DNA from: Gemmatirosa kalamazoonensis
GTDB taxonomy: Bacteria; Gemmatimonadota; Gemmatimonadetes; Gemmatimonadales; Gemmatimonadaceae
Length of the DNA: 64,000 nt
Assembly (NCBI RefSeq): GCF_000522985.1
Contig: NZ_CP007128.1
Coordinates: 5,192,220-5,256,219 of the forward strand
Reading direction: 5' to 3'
Shown: in pieces, positions 25,173 through 33,570 of the stretch
Numbering within the stretch: position 1 is the first letter of the stretch
How the letters are laid out: the number at the start of each line of letters is the position of its first letter
The notes under the pieces: generated by a model
Database searches by the model: none
Told to the model about the DNA's origin: nothing
Seen by the model: only the letters and a program-made list of their open reading frames with translations
Translations under genes and position numbers: made by a program

Positions 25173-26399
25173 GTGCCGTCCTCGCCCGACCCCACCGCCC
25201 GACCGCTCGACGCCCTGCTGCGCGACGAGCTGGCCGCCATCGACCGCGCGGCGCTCCGCCGCACCCTGCGCCCGATGCGTCGGCGCGAGGGAGCCACGCT
25301 GCTCGTGGACGACCGTGAGGTCGTGGACTTCGCGTCGAACGACTACCTCGGCCTCGCCGCCGACCCGCGGCTCGCCGGCGCGCTGCGCGACGCGCTCGAC
25401 GACGTCGGGGTGGGCGCCGGCGCGGCGCGGCTCGTCACCGGCGACGACCCGCTGCACGAGCGGCTCGAGTCGGCGATCGCGGCGCTGAAGGGGACGGAGC
25501 GCGCGCTGCTGTTCGCGAGCGGCTTCGCGGCGAACGTCGGCGTGCTCCCCGCCCTCGCCGGGCGCGACGATGCGATCTACTCCGACGCGTTGAACCACGC
25601 GTCGATCGTCGACGGCTGCCGGCTGTCGCGCGCCGCGGTGCGCGTGTTCCCGCATGGCGACGTCGACGCGCTCGACGCGATGCTGCGCGCCGACGCGGGC
25701 GGGGCGCGCTTCCGCCGGCGGTGGATCGTCGTGGAGGGCGTGTACTCGATGGACGGCGACCTGTTCCCGCTCGACCGACTGGTGTCCCTCGCGCGTGCGC
25801 ACGGCGCGTACACGGTGGTGGACGACGCGCACGCGAGCGGCGTGTTGGGCACCGGCGGTCGCGGGACCGCGTCGCACTTCGGCGTCGACGGCGCGATCGA
25901 CGTGACGGTCGGCACGTTAGGCAAGGCGTTCGGCACGGCGGGCGCGTTCGTCGCCGGGTCGGCGGCGCTGTGCGACCTGCTGCTGCACCGCGCGCGGTCG
26001 TTCGTGTTCACGACGGGCAGCCCGCCGGCGGTGGCCGCGGCGACGCTGCGCGCCCTCGCGATCGCGCGCGACGAGCCATGGCGGCGCGACCGGCTGCGCG
26101 ACAACGCACGCCGACTGCGCGCCGGGCTCGCGGCCCTCGGCCGGCCGGCGCCGGGCGAGGCGGACGGACACGTGGTGCCGGTGCTGTTGGGCGACCCGAC
26201 GCGCACGGTGGACGCCGGCGCGCGGCTGCTCGCCGACGGCTTCGCGGTCGGCGCGATCCGGCCGCCGTCGGTGCCGCCCGGGAGCGCGCGCCTGAGGCTC
26301 AGCGTGAGCGCCGCGCACACGCCGGAGCAGATCGACGCGCTGCTGGAGGCGCTCGCCGCGGTGCCGGGCGTGCCTAACGCCGATCCGGTGCCGGCGTGA
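25173..26399 (+). CDS. bioF: 8-amino-7-oxononanoate synthase
   Basis: PLP-dependent enzyme of 408 residues that condenses pimeloyl-ACP (or CoA) with alanine in biotin synthesis. VDFASNDYLGLA is the family N-terminal signature. DDAHASGVLGTGGRG includes the PLP-interacting Asp and His, and TVGTLGKAFGTAG holds the PLP Schiff-base lysine (about K251), read through a TTA-GGC copy of the octamer. GTG 25173 is preferred because it gives normal length and abuts the predicted promoter. It is first in bioF-bioA-bioD-bioB-pdxH; its stop overlaps the bioA start. No bioC, bioH or birA lies in the window. Confidence 0.94.
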   Translation: MPSSPDPTARPLDALLRDELAAIDRAALRRTLRPMRRREGATLLVDDREVVDFASNDYLGLAADPRLAGALRDALDDVGVGAGAARLVTGDDPLHERLESAIAALKGTERALLFASGFAANVGVLPALAGRDDAIYSDALNHASIVDGCRLSRAAVRVFPHGDVDALDAMLRADAGGARFRRRWIVVEGVYSMDGDLFPLDRLVSLARAHGAYTVVDDAHASGVLGTGGRGTASHFGVDGAIDVTVGTLGKAFGTAGAFVAGSAALCDLLLHRARSFVFTTGSPPAVAAATLRALAIARDEPWRRDRLRDNARRLRAGLAALGRPAPGEADGHVVPVLLGDPTRTVDAGARLLADGFAVGAIRPPSVPPGSARLRLSVSAAHTPEQIDALLEALAAVPGVPNADPVPA

Positions 26400-27685
26400 T
26401 GGAGACCGACGCGCTGCTCGCGCTCGACGCGCGGCACGTGTGGCACCCGTACACGCAGCACCGCGGCGCGCCGACGCCGATCCCGGTGGCGCGCGCCGAG
26501 GGCGCGTACCTCTACACGACCGACGGGCGCCGCATCCTCGACGCCATCTCGAGCTGGTGGGTCACGCTGCACGGGCACGCGACGCCGGAGATCGCCGACG
26601 CGATCGGGCAGCAGGCGCGCACGCTGGAGCAGGTGATCTTCGCCGGGTGCACGCACGAGCCGGCGGTGCGTCTGTGCACGGAGCTCGCGCGCGTCGCGCC
26701 GGCGGGCCTTCGCCGCGTCTTCCTCTCCGACGACGGCTCGACGGCGGTGGAGGTCGCGGTGAAGATGGCGCTGCAGTACTGGGAGAACCGCGGCGAGCCG
26801 CGCCGCCTCGTCGCCGCGCTGGAGAACGCGTACCACGGCGACACGTTCGGCGCGATGAGCGTGAGCGCGCGCTCGGTGTACACGGCGTCGTTCGATCCCA
26901 TGCTGTTCGACGTCGCGCGCCTCCCCGATCCGAGCGAGGGAGGCGCGGCGACGATCGACGCGCTCGACGCGCTGTTAGGGACCCGCGGCCGCGAGCTCGC
27001 CGCCGTCATCGTGGAGCCGCTGGTGCTCGGCGCCGGCGGCATGCGGATGTGGGATGAGGCGACGCTGCGCGCGATCGCGGAACGATGCCGCGCGAGCGCG
27101 ATACCGCTCATCGCCGACGAGGTGATGACGGGCTTCGGGCGCACGGGACCGCTGTTCGCGTGCGAGCGCGCGGGCGTGACGCCGGATCTCATGTGCGTGT
27201 CGAAGGGGATCACCGGGGGCTTCCTGCCGTTGGGCGCGACGCTCGCCACCGACGCGCTGTTCGACACGTTCCTGAGCGACGACCGACGGCGCACGCTGTT
27301 CCACGGACACTCGTACACGGCGAACCCGATCGCCTGCGCCGCCGCGCTCGCGAGCCTCGCGCTGCTCGAGGCGCCGGCGTGCACCGCGGCGCGCGCGCGC
27401 ATCGAGGCGGCGCACCGGCGTGGCCTCGCGGCGCTCGCCGCGCACCCGCGCGTGTCCGGCACGCGCCTGACGGGCACGATCGCGGCGTTCGAGATCGCGA
27501 GCCCCGAGCGCGGCTACCTCGCCGGAGTCGGGCGCGCGCTCGGCGCCTTCGCCCTCGCGGACGGCGTGCTCCTGCGGCCGTTAGGCGACACCTGCTACCT
27601 GCTCCCGCCGTACTGCACGAGCGACGACGACCTCGCGCACGCGTACGACGTCGTCGCGCGCTTCCTCGACCAGCCGCGCCCGTGA
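26399..27685 (+). CDS. bioA: Adenosylmethionine-8-amino-7-oxononanoate transaminase
   Basis: Class-III PLP aminotransferase of 428 residues that uses S-adenosylmethionine as amino donor to make 7,8-diaminopelargonic acid. HVWHPYTQH near the N-terminus and the DAISSWWVTLHGH segment are typical of BioA, and the PLP lysine lies in CVSKGITGG (about residue 269). FHGHSYTANPIACAAALASL is the conserved C-terminal element. The bioF stop and this ATG share one base (TGATG); a GTG three bases earlier is an alternative. It is followed by bioD with a four-base overlap. Identification is secure. Confidence 0.95.
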   Translation: METDALLALDARHVWHPYTQHRGAPTPIPVARAEGAYLYTTDGRRILDAISSWWVTLHGHATPEIADAIGQQARTLEQVIFAGCTHEPAVRLCTELARVAPAGLRRVFLSDDGSTAVEVAVKMALQYWENRGEPRRLVAALENAYHGDTFGAMSVSARSVYTASFDPMLFDVARLPDPSEGGAATIDALDALLGTRGRELAAVIVEPLVLGAGGMRMWDEATLRAIAERCRASAIPLIADEVMTGFGRTGPLFACERAGVTPDLMCVSKGITGGFLPLGATLATDALFDTFLSDDRRRTLFHGHSYTANPIACAAALASLALLEAPACTAARARIEAAHRRGLAALAAHPRVSGTRLTGTIAAFEIASPERGYLAGVGRALGAFALADGVLLRPLGDTCYLLPPYCTSDDDLAHAYDVVARFLDQPRP

Positions 27686-28401
27686 GCCGCGTCGTCCGCC
27701 TCGCGGTGACGGGCACCGACACGGGCGTCGGCAAGACGGTGACGGCGTGCGCGCTCGTCGCCGCGCTGCGGGCGCGCGGGCTCGCGGTGGGCGTCATGAA
27801 GCCGGTGGAGACCGGTGTCGCCGCGCGCGACGGGAGCACCGACGCCGAGCGGCTGCGGTGGGCGGCCGGCGAGACGGATCCGCTGGCGCTCGTCTGCCCG
27901 CACACGTTCGAGGAGCCGCTCGCTCCGTGGCTCGCTGCGGAGCGCGCCGGCCGGCCGCTCGACATCGCGACGCTCGACGTCGCGCTGGCGCAGGTCGGAC
28001 GCGTGCGCGACGTCGTGGTGGTGGAGGGCGCCGGCGGCCTGCTCGTGCCGTTCACGCGCGAGCTGTCGTTCGCCGACCTCGTGTCGCGATGGGCGCTCGA
28101 CGTGATCGTCGTCGCGGCGAACCGACTCGGCGTGTTGAACCACACGCTGCTCACGGTGCGCGAGGCGACGCGCCGCGGCCTCGTCGTGCGCGCCGTGGCG
28201 CTCGTCGACGCGGCCGACGACGGCGGCGTGGCCGAGCGCACGAACCCCGACGCGCTCGCGGCGCTCGTCGCTCCCGTGCCGGTGGTGCGCGTGCCGCGGC
28301 TCGACGAGCGCGCGCTGCACGACGCACGCGCGCTCGCCGACGCGGGCGCCGCGCTGGCGGACCTGGTGGCGGGGCGCATCGCCCCGACGACCGCCCCTTA
28401 G
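27682..28401 (+). CDS. bioD: Dethiobiotin synthetase
   Basis: ATP-dependent carboxylase of 239 residues that closes the ureido ring of dethiobiotin. The P-loop is at the N-terminus, GTDTGVGKTVTA at residues 11-22, with MKPVETG (substrate/Mg site) and VVVEGAGGLLVPF (DTBS switch motif) following. The GTG start overlaps the bioA stop (GTGA), which indicates translational coupling. ANRLGVLNHTLLTVREA matches the nucleotide-base region. It lies in pathway order between bioA and bioB. Confidence 0.95.
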   Translation: MSRVVRLAVTGTDTGVGKTVTACALVAALRARGLAVGVMKPVETGVAARDGSTDAERLRWAAGETDPLALVCPHTFEEPLAPWLAAERAGRPLDIATLDVALAQVGRVRDVVVVEGAGGLLVPFTRELSFADLVSRWALDVIVVAANRLGVLNHTLLTVREATRRGLVVRAVALVDAADDGGVAERTNPDALAALVAPVPVVRVPRLDERALHDARALADAGAALADLVAGRIAPTTAP

Positions 28402-28428
28402 ATTCAGGCACCCCGTAGCCACGATCCG

Positions 28429-29484
28429 ATGCCGAACTGGAGCGAATTCGCCGACCGCGCACTCGCCGGCGAGCCCCTCACGCGCGACGAGGCGCGCGCC
28501 GTCCTCGCCGCCCCCGACGACGCGCTGCTCGACCAGCTCGCGGCCGCGTACCGCGTGCGGCGGCAGCACTGGGGGAACCGCGTGCGGCTGCACTTCCTGC
28601 TGAACGCGCAGAGCGGACTGTGCCCCGAGGACTGCGGCTACTGCTCGCAGTCGAAGGTGTCGGCGGCGGAGATCGAGAAGTACCCGATGCTCGCGCGCGA
28701 GAAGATCCTCGACGCCGCCGAGCGCGCCGCGCGGTTGAAGGCGGGGACGTTCTGCATGGTGATCTCGGGGCGCACGCCGGGCGGGCGCGTGTTCGAGAAG
28801 GTGCTCGACGCGGTGCGCGAGGTGAAGGCGCGCCACGACCTCCGCGTGTGCGCGTGCCTCGGCCTGCTCTCGGAGGCGCAGGCGGTGGCGCTGAAGGAGG
28901 CGGGCGTGACGCAGGTGAACCACAACCTGAACACGTCGCGCCGCTACACGCCGGACGTCGTCACCACACACACGTTCGACGACCGCGTGGCGACGGTGGA
29001 GCACGTGAAGGCGGCGGGCCTCAAGACGTGCTCGGGCGGCATCGTCGGCATGGGCGAGACCGACGACGACGTGATCGACCTCGCGCTGTCGCTGCGCGAG
29101 CTGGAGGTGCGCTCGGTGCCGGTGAACTTCCTCATCCCGGTGCCGGGGACGCCGTTCGAGACGGTGCGCGCGCTCGATCCCCGCCGCTGCCTGCGCGTGC
29201 TGTGCCTGTACCGCTTCCTGCTGCCGTCGCAGGAGATCCGCATCGCCGGCGGGCGCGAGGTGCACCTGCGGTCGATGCAGGTGATGGGGCTTTACCCGGC
29301 GAACTCGATCTTCATCGGCGACTACCTCACGACGCAGGGGGCCGCGGCGCGCGCGGACCTCGAGATGATCCGCGACGCGGGCTTCGTCCTGGAGGCGCCC
29401 GACGGCTCCGCGTACGCGGGGGATCCGCTCGCCGACCTGCCGGAGAGCTATCCGCGCGCGCCGCTCCCCATGATCCATGTCTGA
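28429..29484 (+). CDS. bioB: Biotin synthase (radical SAM)
   Basis: A 351-residue radical-SAM enzyme that inserts sulfur into dethiobiotin. The 4Fe-4S/SAM motif is CPEDCGYC (Cys65, Cys69, Cys72). Further conserved cysteines that bind the auxiliary 2Fe-2S cluster are in GTFCMV, RVCACLG and [17 protein letters not shown]-adjacent sequence. GIVGMGET is typical of BioB. A gap of 27 bases separates it from bioD and contains a TAGATT box that could be an internal promoter. The last eight bases overlap pdxH. Confidence 0.96.
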   Translation: MPNWSEFADRALAGEPLTRDEARAVLAAPDDALLDQLAAAYRVRRQHWGNRVRLHFLLNAQSGLCPEDCGYCSQSKVSAAEIEKYPMLAREKILDAAERAARLKAGTFCMVISGRTPGGRVFEKVLDAVREVKARHDLRVCACLGLLSEAQAVALKEAGVTQVNHNLNTSRRYTPDVVTTHTFDDRVATVEHVKAAGLKTCSGGIVGMGETDDDVIDLALSLRELEVRSVPVNFLIPVPGTPFETVRALDPRRCLRVLCLYRFLLPSQEIRIAGGREVHLRSMQVMGLYPANSIFIGDYLTTQGAAARADLEMIRDAGFVLEAPDGSAYAGDPLADLPESYPRAPLPMIHV

Positions 29485-30133
29485 TCCATCGGCGCTCGAC
29501 CTCTCGCTGCTGCGCCGCACGTACGCCCGCGCCGCGTTGGGCGAGTCCGACGTCGCCGACGACCCGATCGCGCAGTTCGCGGCGTGGTTCGCCGAGGCAC
29601 AGCACGCGCAGGTGCCGGAGCCGAACGGCATGACGCTGGCCACGGCGACGCCCGACGGCCGTCCGTCGGCGCGCGTGGTGCTGCTGAAGAGCGTGGACGC
29701 GCGGGGCTTCGTGTTCTTCTGCGACTATCGCAGCCGCAAGGGCCAGGAGCTCGACGCGAACGCGCGCGCCGCGCTCGCGTTCTGGTGGGAGCCGCTGGAG
29801 CGGCAGGTGCGCGTGGAGGGGCGCGTGGAGCGCGCGTCGCGCGAGGAGTCCGCGGCGTACTTCGCGACGCGGCCGCGCGGCAGCCGCCTCGGCGCGTGGA
29901 CGTCGCGGCAGTCGAGCGTGCTCCCCGACCGCGCGGCGCTGGAGCGCGAGCTGGCGGCGGTGGAGCAGCGATTCGCCGGCGTCGACGACGTACCGCTGCC
30001 GGACCACTGGGGCGGCTTTCGCGTCGTGCCGGACGCGATCGAGTTCTGGCAGGGGCGGCCGGACCGACTGCACGACCGGATCCGCTACCGCCTGACGTCA
30101 GGGGGATGGACGCTGGATCGATTGTCTCCCTGA
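29477..30133 (+). CDS. pdxH: Pyridoxamine/pyridoxine 5'-phosphate oxidase
   Basis: An FMN-dependent oxidase of 218 residues making pyridoxal 5'-phosphate. FMN-binding segments are visible: [19 protein letters not shown], then [19 protein letters not shown] and [10 protein letters not shown]. The C-terminal PNPOx dimerisation region ([31 protein letters not shown]) is complete. The start overlaps the end of bioB by eight bases, so it belongs to the biotin operon. It would supply the PLP used by BioF and BioA. It is convergent with the GGDEF-EAL gene, leaving a 16-bp gap in which an imperfect CCTGACG/CGTCAGG stem lies. Confidence 0.95.
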   Translation: MSDPSALDLSLLRRTYARAALGESDVADDPIAQFAAWFAEAQHAQVPEPNGMTLATATPDGRPSARVVLLKSVDARGFVFFCDYRSRKGQELDANARAALAFWWEPLERQVRVEGRVERASREESAAYFATRPRGSRLGAWTSRQSSVLPDRAALERELAAVEQRFAGVDDVPLPDHWGGFRVVPDAIEFWQGRPDRLHDRIRYRLTSGGWTLDRLSP

Positions 30134-30149
30134 CGGCGCGAGGGAGTCG

Positions 30150-32936
30150 TCAGGCGGCCTCCGCGCCGTGCCCGATTCCCTCGTTCAGCATCCGCGTGAT
30201 CTCCTCCGGCGGCACCGGGTGCGCGAAGAGGAAGCCCTGTCCGTACTCGCAGCCGAGCGCGCGGAGCTGCTCCTGCTGCTGTGGACGCGCGACGCCTTCG
30301 GCCACCGTGCGCAGCGCCAGCGAGTCGCCGAGCGCGATGATCGTGCGGGCGAGCGCGGCCTCGCTGCCGCCGCGGCACATGGCGTCGATGAAGCGGCGGT
30401 CGATCTTCAGCACGTCGAGCGGGAACTGCTGCAGGTAGTTCAGGCTCGCGTAGCCGGTGCCGAAGTCGTCGATCGCGAGCCGCGCGCCGAGCGCCTTCAG
30501 CGCGCGCAGCGTCTCCAGCGTCCCCTCGTCCTCCTGCAGGAACACCGTCTCGGTCAGCTCGAGCAGCAGCAGATGCGGCGGGAAGCCGCTGTCGCGCAGC
30601 GCGTCGCGCACGTCGTCGACGAAGCCCGGGTCGCGGAGCTGCAGCGGCGAGACGTTCACGGTGAGCGTGAGCGAGCGCATGCGGTCGAGCGAGCGGCGGC
30701 CGCCGACCCAGCCCGCGCCGTGGCGACACGCCTCGCGCAGCACCCAGCGGCCTAACGGCACGATGAGGCCCGTCTCCTCGGCGAGCGGCACGAACCGCGC
30801 GGGCGGCAGCACGCCGAGCTGCGGGTGTGCCCACCGCACCAGCGCCTCCACGCCCACGACGCGCTCGCCGTCGAGCTCCACGATCGGCTGGAAGTGCAGC
30901 AGCAGCTCGTCGCCCGTCGGCATGCCGCTCACCGCGGTGCGCAGCGCCGCCTCGAGCTCCAGCCGCTCCAGCGCGGCCTCCTGCATGCCGCGCTCGTACA
31001 TCACGTGCCGTCCCTTCCCGGCGCCCTTCGCGCGGTACATCGCGACGTCCGCGTTGCGCAGCAGCACGTCCGCCGTGGGGCGCTCGGTCTCGTCGCCCAC
31101 GCCGCCGCGCGCCACGCCGACGCTCGCGCCGACGAAGATCTCCTTGCCGTCGATGGTGACCGGCGCGCGCATCGCGCGCACGACGCGGTCGGCGACGACG
31201 AGGACGTCGTCGTCGCTGCGCACGTTCTCGAGCAGGATCGCGAACTCGTCGCCGCCGAGGCGCGCGACGGTGTCGCTGCCGCGCGTCGCGTTCAGCAGCC
31301 GCTCCGCCACGGCGCGCAGCAGGGTGTCGCCGGCCGCGTGGCCGAGAGAGTCGTTCACCTTCTTGAAGTCGTCGAGGTCGACGTAGATGATCGCGACGTT
31401 CGACGGGAGCCGGTCCGGTGCGGCGAGCGTGTGGTGGATGCGGTCGAGCAGACGCGCGCGGTTCGCGAGCCCGGTGAGCGGGTCGTGGAACGCCTGGTGG
31501 CTGAGACGCGTCTCGAGCTCCTTCCGCGCCGTGACGTCGTAGCACATGCCGACGAGCGTCACCGCGTCGTCGTGGTTGGTGCGGAAGCGCGAGATCGTGA
31601 GGCTGCACCAGATCTGCGCGCCCTCCCGATGCACGAACCGCTTCTCCACGGTGACGCTGTCGCGCCGGCCGGCGCGCAGCTCGGCCACCGGGCCGCGTGT
31701 GATGATCGCGTCCTCGGGCGGCGAGAACTCCGATGCGCGTCGGCCGATCAGCTCCGCGGCCGACCATCCGACGAGCCGCTCGAACGCCGGGTTCACCGCG
31801 TGGATGATCCCGTCGTCGTCGATGAACGTGATGCCGATCGCCGCCTGGTCGAACATCGCGCGGAAGCGCGCCTCGCTGGAGACGACGCGCGCCACGGTGG
31901 CGACGCGCTCCGTGACGTCGCGGATGGTGCACAACCCGCCGGCGATGCGGCCGTCGCTCGAGCGCACCGGCACGCACACGGCATCGAAGAAGCGCCACTC
32001 GGCGTCGCGCGACGCGCGGCCGCGGCACTCGTGCACGTGCGTCGGCTCGCCCCCGATCGCGCGCTCGTACGGCTTGCCGTGCTCGCCCCAGTCGATCTCC
32101 GCGTCGAAGTCGTCGAGGCGGCGGCCGAGCGCGTCGCGGCGCTCGACGCCCGTCCATCGCTCCATCGACGGGTTCCACTCGGTGACGCGCTGGTCGTCGT
32201 CGAACGCGTAGATCCCGTCGGACACCGACGCGACGAGCGACGTCGCGAACTCGCGCTCGTGCGACGTGGTCGCGTAGGCGCGCGCGAGCTGCTCGCGCGA
32301 CGCGACCACCTCGGCCACCAGACTGTCGGCGTGCCGCGACGCGGGGCGCACCACGGCGACCGCGCCGACGGCGAGCGCGGCGAGCATCGCGAGGACGAGC
32401 GCGATCTCCTGCACGCGGAGCGCGCTGATCTCGGCCTCGGATCCGGCGAGCACGTCGCGCCGCGCCGCGGCGAGGAGCCGGGCGAGCGTCAGCTGGCCCG
32501 CGACAATGCGGTGGCCGAGGGCGGCGTCGGGCGCGTCCGCGCCGAGGGCCGCGGCGTCGGCGAGGAGCCGGACGCGGACGGGGACGAGCGAGTCGAAGCG
32601 GGCGCGTACCTCGTCGGCCACCCCGGCCGGGGCGGTGGCGAGCGCCGCCGGCGTGTCGTGCGTCCCCTCGTCGCGCAGCTCCGCGGCGGCGGCGGCGAGC
32701 GTGCGGCGGGCGCCGTCGCGGGCGGCGGAGCCGACCGGCGTCTGCTCCAGCAGCGTCGCCGCCCCCGCGAGACGCTCGGACGCGAGCCGCTCCCGGCTCC
32801 AGCGCGCGATGAGCGCGTAGTGGCCGAGCTGGCGCGCCTGCGCCGCATGCACGAGCACCTGCCCCCCGATCGTCGCCGCCGACGCGATCGCGAAGACCGC
32901 GAGGTAGCGGTGGGTCAGGTTGGGGAGGCGGCTCAT
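30150..32936 (-). CDS. Membrane PAS-PAS-GGDEF-EAL cyclic-di-GMP protein
   Basis: A 928-residue signalling protein. Two transmembrane helices (about residues 10-30 and 185-205) flank a periplasmic helical sensor. Two PAS domains follow (about 240-350 and 365-490), then GGDEF with an intact RLGGDEFAIL (about 558-567), then EAL with GVEALVRWAHP (about 695) and the catalytic AIDDFGTGYASL. Both cyclase and phosphodiesterase motifs look intact, so it could make or degrade c-di-GMP depending on input. ATG 32936 starts MSRLPNLTHRYLAVF at the first membrane helix; upstream frame is low-complexity. It diverges from the blaI-type gene. Confidence 0.94.
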   Translation of the reverse strand: MSRLPNLTHRYLAVFAIASAATIGGQVLVHAAQARQLGHYALIARWSRERLASERLAGAATLLEQTPVGSAARDGARRTLAAAAAELRDEGTHDTPAALATAPAGVADEVRARFDSLVPVRVRLLADAAALGADAPDAALGHRIVAGQLTLARLLAAARRDVLAGSEAEISALRVQEIALVLAMLAALAVGAVAVVRPASRHADSLVAEVVASREQLARAYATTSHEREFATSLVASVSDGIYAFDDDQRVTEWNPSMERWTGVERRDALGRRLDDFDAEIDWGEHGKPYERAIGGEPTHVHECRGRASRDAEWRFFDAVCVPVRSSDGRIAGGLCTIRDVTERVATVARVVSSEARFRAMFDQAAIGITFIDDDGIIHAVNPAFERLVGWSAAELIGRRASEFSPPEDAIITRGPVAELRAGRRDSVTVEKRFVHREGAQIWCSLTISRFRTNHDDAVTLVGMCYDVTARKELETRLSHQAFHDPLTGLANRARLLDRIHHTLAAPDRLPSNVAIIYVDLDDFKKVNDSLGHAAGDTLLRAVAERLLNATRGSDTVARLGGDEFAILLENVRSDDDVLVVADRVVRAMRAPVTIDGKEIFVGASVGVARGGVGDETERPTADVLLRNADVAMYRAKGAGKGRHVMYERGMQEAALERLELEAALRTAVSGMPTGDELLLHFQPIVELDGERVVGVEALVRWAHPQLGVLPPARFVPLAEETGLIVPLGRWVLREACRHGAGWVGGRRSLDRMRSLTLTVNVSPLQLRDPGFVDDVRDALRDSGFPPHLLLLELTETVFLQEDEGTLETLRALKALGARLAIDDFGTGYASLNYLQQFPLDVLKIDRRFIDAMCRGGSEAALARTIIALGDSLALRTVAEGVARPQQQEQLRALGCEYGQGFLFAHPVPPEEITRMLNEGIGHGAEAA

Positions 32937-32937
32937 G

Positions 32938-33015
32938 GCGCGGGGTGCGCGGGGTGCGCGGGGTGCGCGAGTCGGGATACGCCACGCGCGGGAGCCGGGG
33001 CTCCCGTAGCGTGGC
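32938..33015. repeat. 9-bp tandem repeat and hairpin upstream of the GGDEF-EAL gene
   Basis: Three copies of GCGCGGGGT (32938-32964) are followed by a hairpin: GCCACGC and GGGAGCC pair with GGCTCCC and GCGTGGC (32981-33015). It lies just upstream of the GGDEF-EAL start, in the leader or promoter. Unlike most hairpins in this window, it is not at a gene end. Confidence 0.6.
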
Positions 33016-33101
33016 GCGAGGTCGGTCGACGGATCATTCCCCCTCAGGTATCGACCGCGCCGGAGCCCCGCTTGAGCCGCCGCGTCGTGCCAATTCGGCG
33101 G

Positions 33102-33119
33102 CAACTAGATTTCTAGTTG
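33102..33119. promoter_or_regulatory. BlaI-type operator 1
   Basis: CAACTAGATTTCTAGTTG is a perfect 8-2-8 palindrome, unusually AT-rich for this genome. It lies 65 bp before the blaI-type start. A perfect TTGACA (33117-33122) overlaps its right edge and could be the -35 of the operon. Confidence 0.75.
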
Positions 33120-33156
33120 ACATCCACGGGCTCCCCGCGCATCTTGGCGTCGGGTT

Positions 33157-33174
33157 CTACTAGAAATCTAGTTG
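33157..33174. promoter_or_regulatory. BlaI-type operator 2
   Basis: CTACTAGAAATCTAGTTG is the same palindrome with one mismatch. Its centre is 55 bp from that of operator 1, and it ends two bases before the GAGGG ribosome-binding site. Binding here would block both transcription and access to the gene start. Confidence 0.75.
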
Positions 33175-33183
33175 CGAGGGCAC

Positions 33184-33570
33184 ATGGCGGTCTCGTTCAC
33201 CGACCGGGAGCTCGACGTCATGGCGGTGCTGTGGGAGCGGGGGCCGTCCACGGTCGCGGAGGTGCGCGGCGCGCTGGACGACGACCTCGCGTACACGACC
33301 GTGCTGACCGTGCTGCGGACGCTCGAGGACAAGGGGTACGCCGGCCACCAGGAGGCGGGCCGCGCCTACCGTTACCACGCGCTGGTGGCGCGGGAGGCGG
33401 CGGGCCGCAGCGCCCTGCATCGGGTGCTCGGCAAGCTGTTCGCCGGGTCGCCGGAGCTGCTCCTCACGCAGCTCGTGGACGAGCGCGGGCTGGCTCCCGA
33501 CGAGCTGGCCCGGATGCGCGCCCTGCTCGACGACCGGCTGCGCGGCCTGGGCGAGGAGGACGACGCATGA
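33184..33570 (+). CDS. BlaI/MecI-family repressor
   Basis: A 128-residue winged-helix repressor: FTDRELDVMAVLWERGPSTV, then VRGALDDDLAYTTVLTVLRT (recognition helix), then LEDKGYAGHQEAGRAYRYHA. The C-terminal dimerisation helix contains the site where family members are cleaved when the partner peptidase is activated. ATG 33184 has GAGGG (33176-33180) three bases upstream. Two 18-bp operators precede it. Its TGA overlaps the ATG of the M56 peptidase gene, the standard BlaI-BlaR1 pairing. There is no beta-lactamase nearby, so the regulon is unknown. Confidence 0.93.
   Translation: MAVSFTDRELDVMAVLWERGPSTVAEVRGALDDDLAYTTVLTVLRTLEDKGYAGHQEAGRAYRYHALVAREAAGRSALHRVLGKLFAGSPELLLTQLVDERGLAPDELARMRALLDDRLRGLGEEDDA

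Noticed and set aside
30825-33116. Open frame of over 700 codons opposite the GGDEF-EAL gene
   Set aside because: Arg/His/Ala-rich shadow of a gene whose PAS, GGDEF and EAL motifs are unambiguous on the minus strand.
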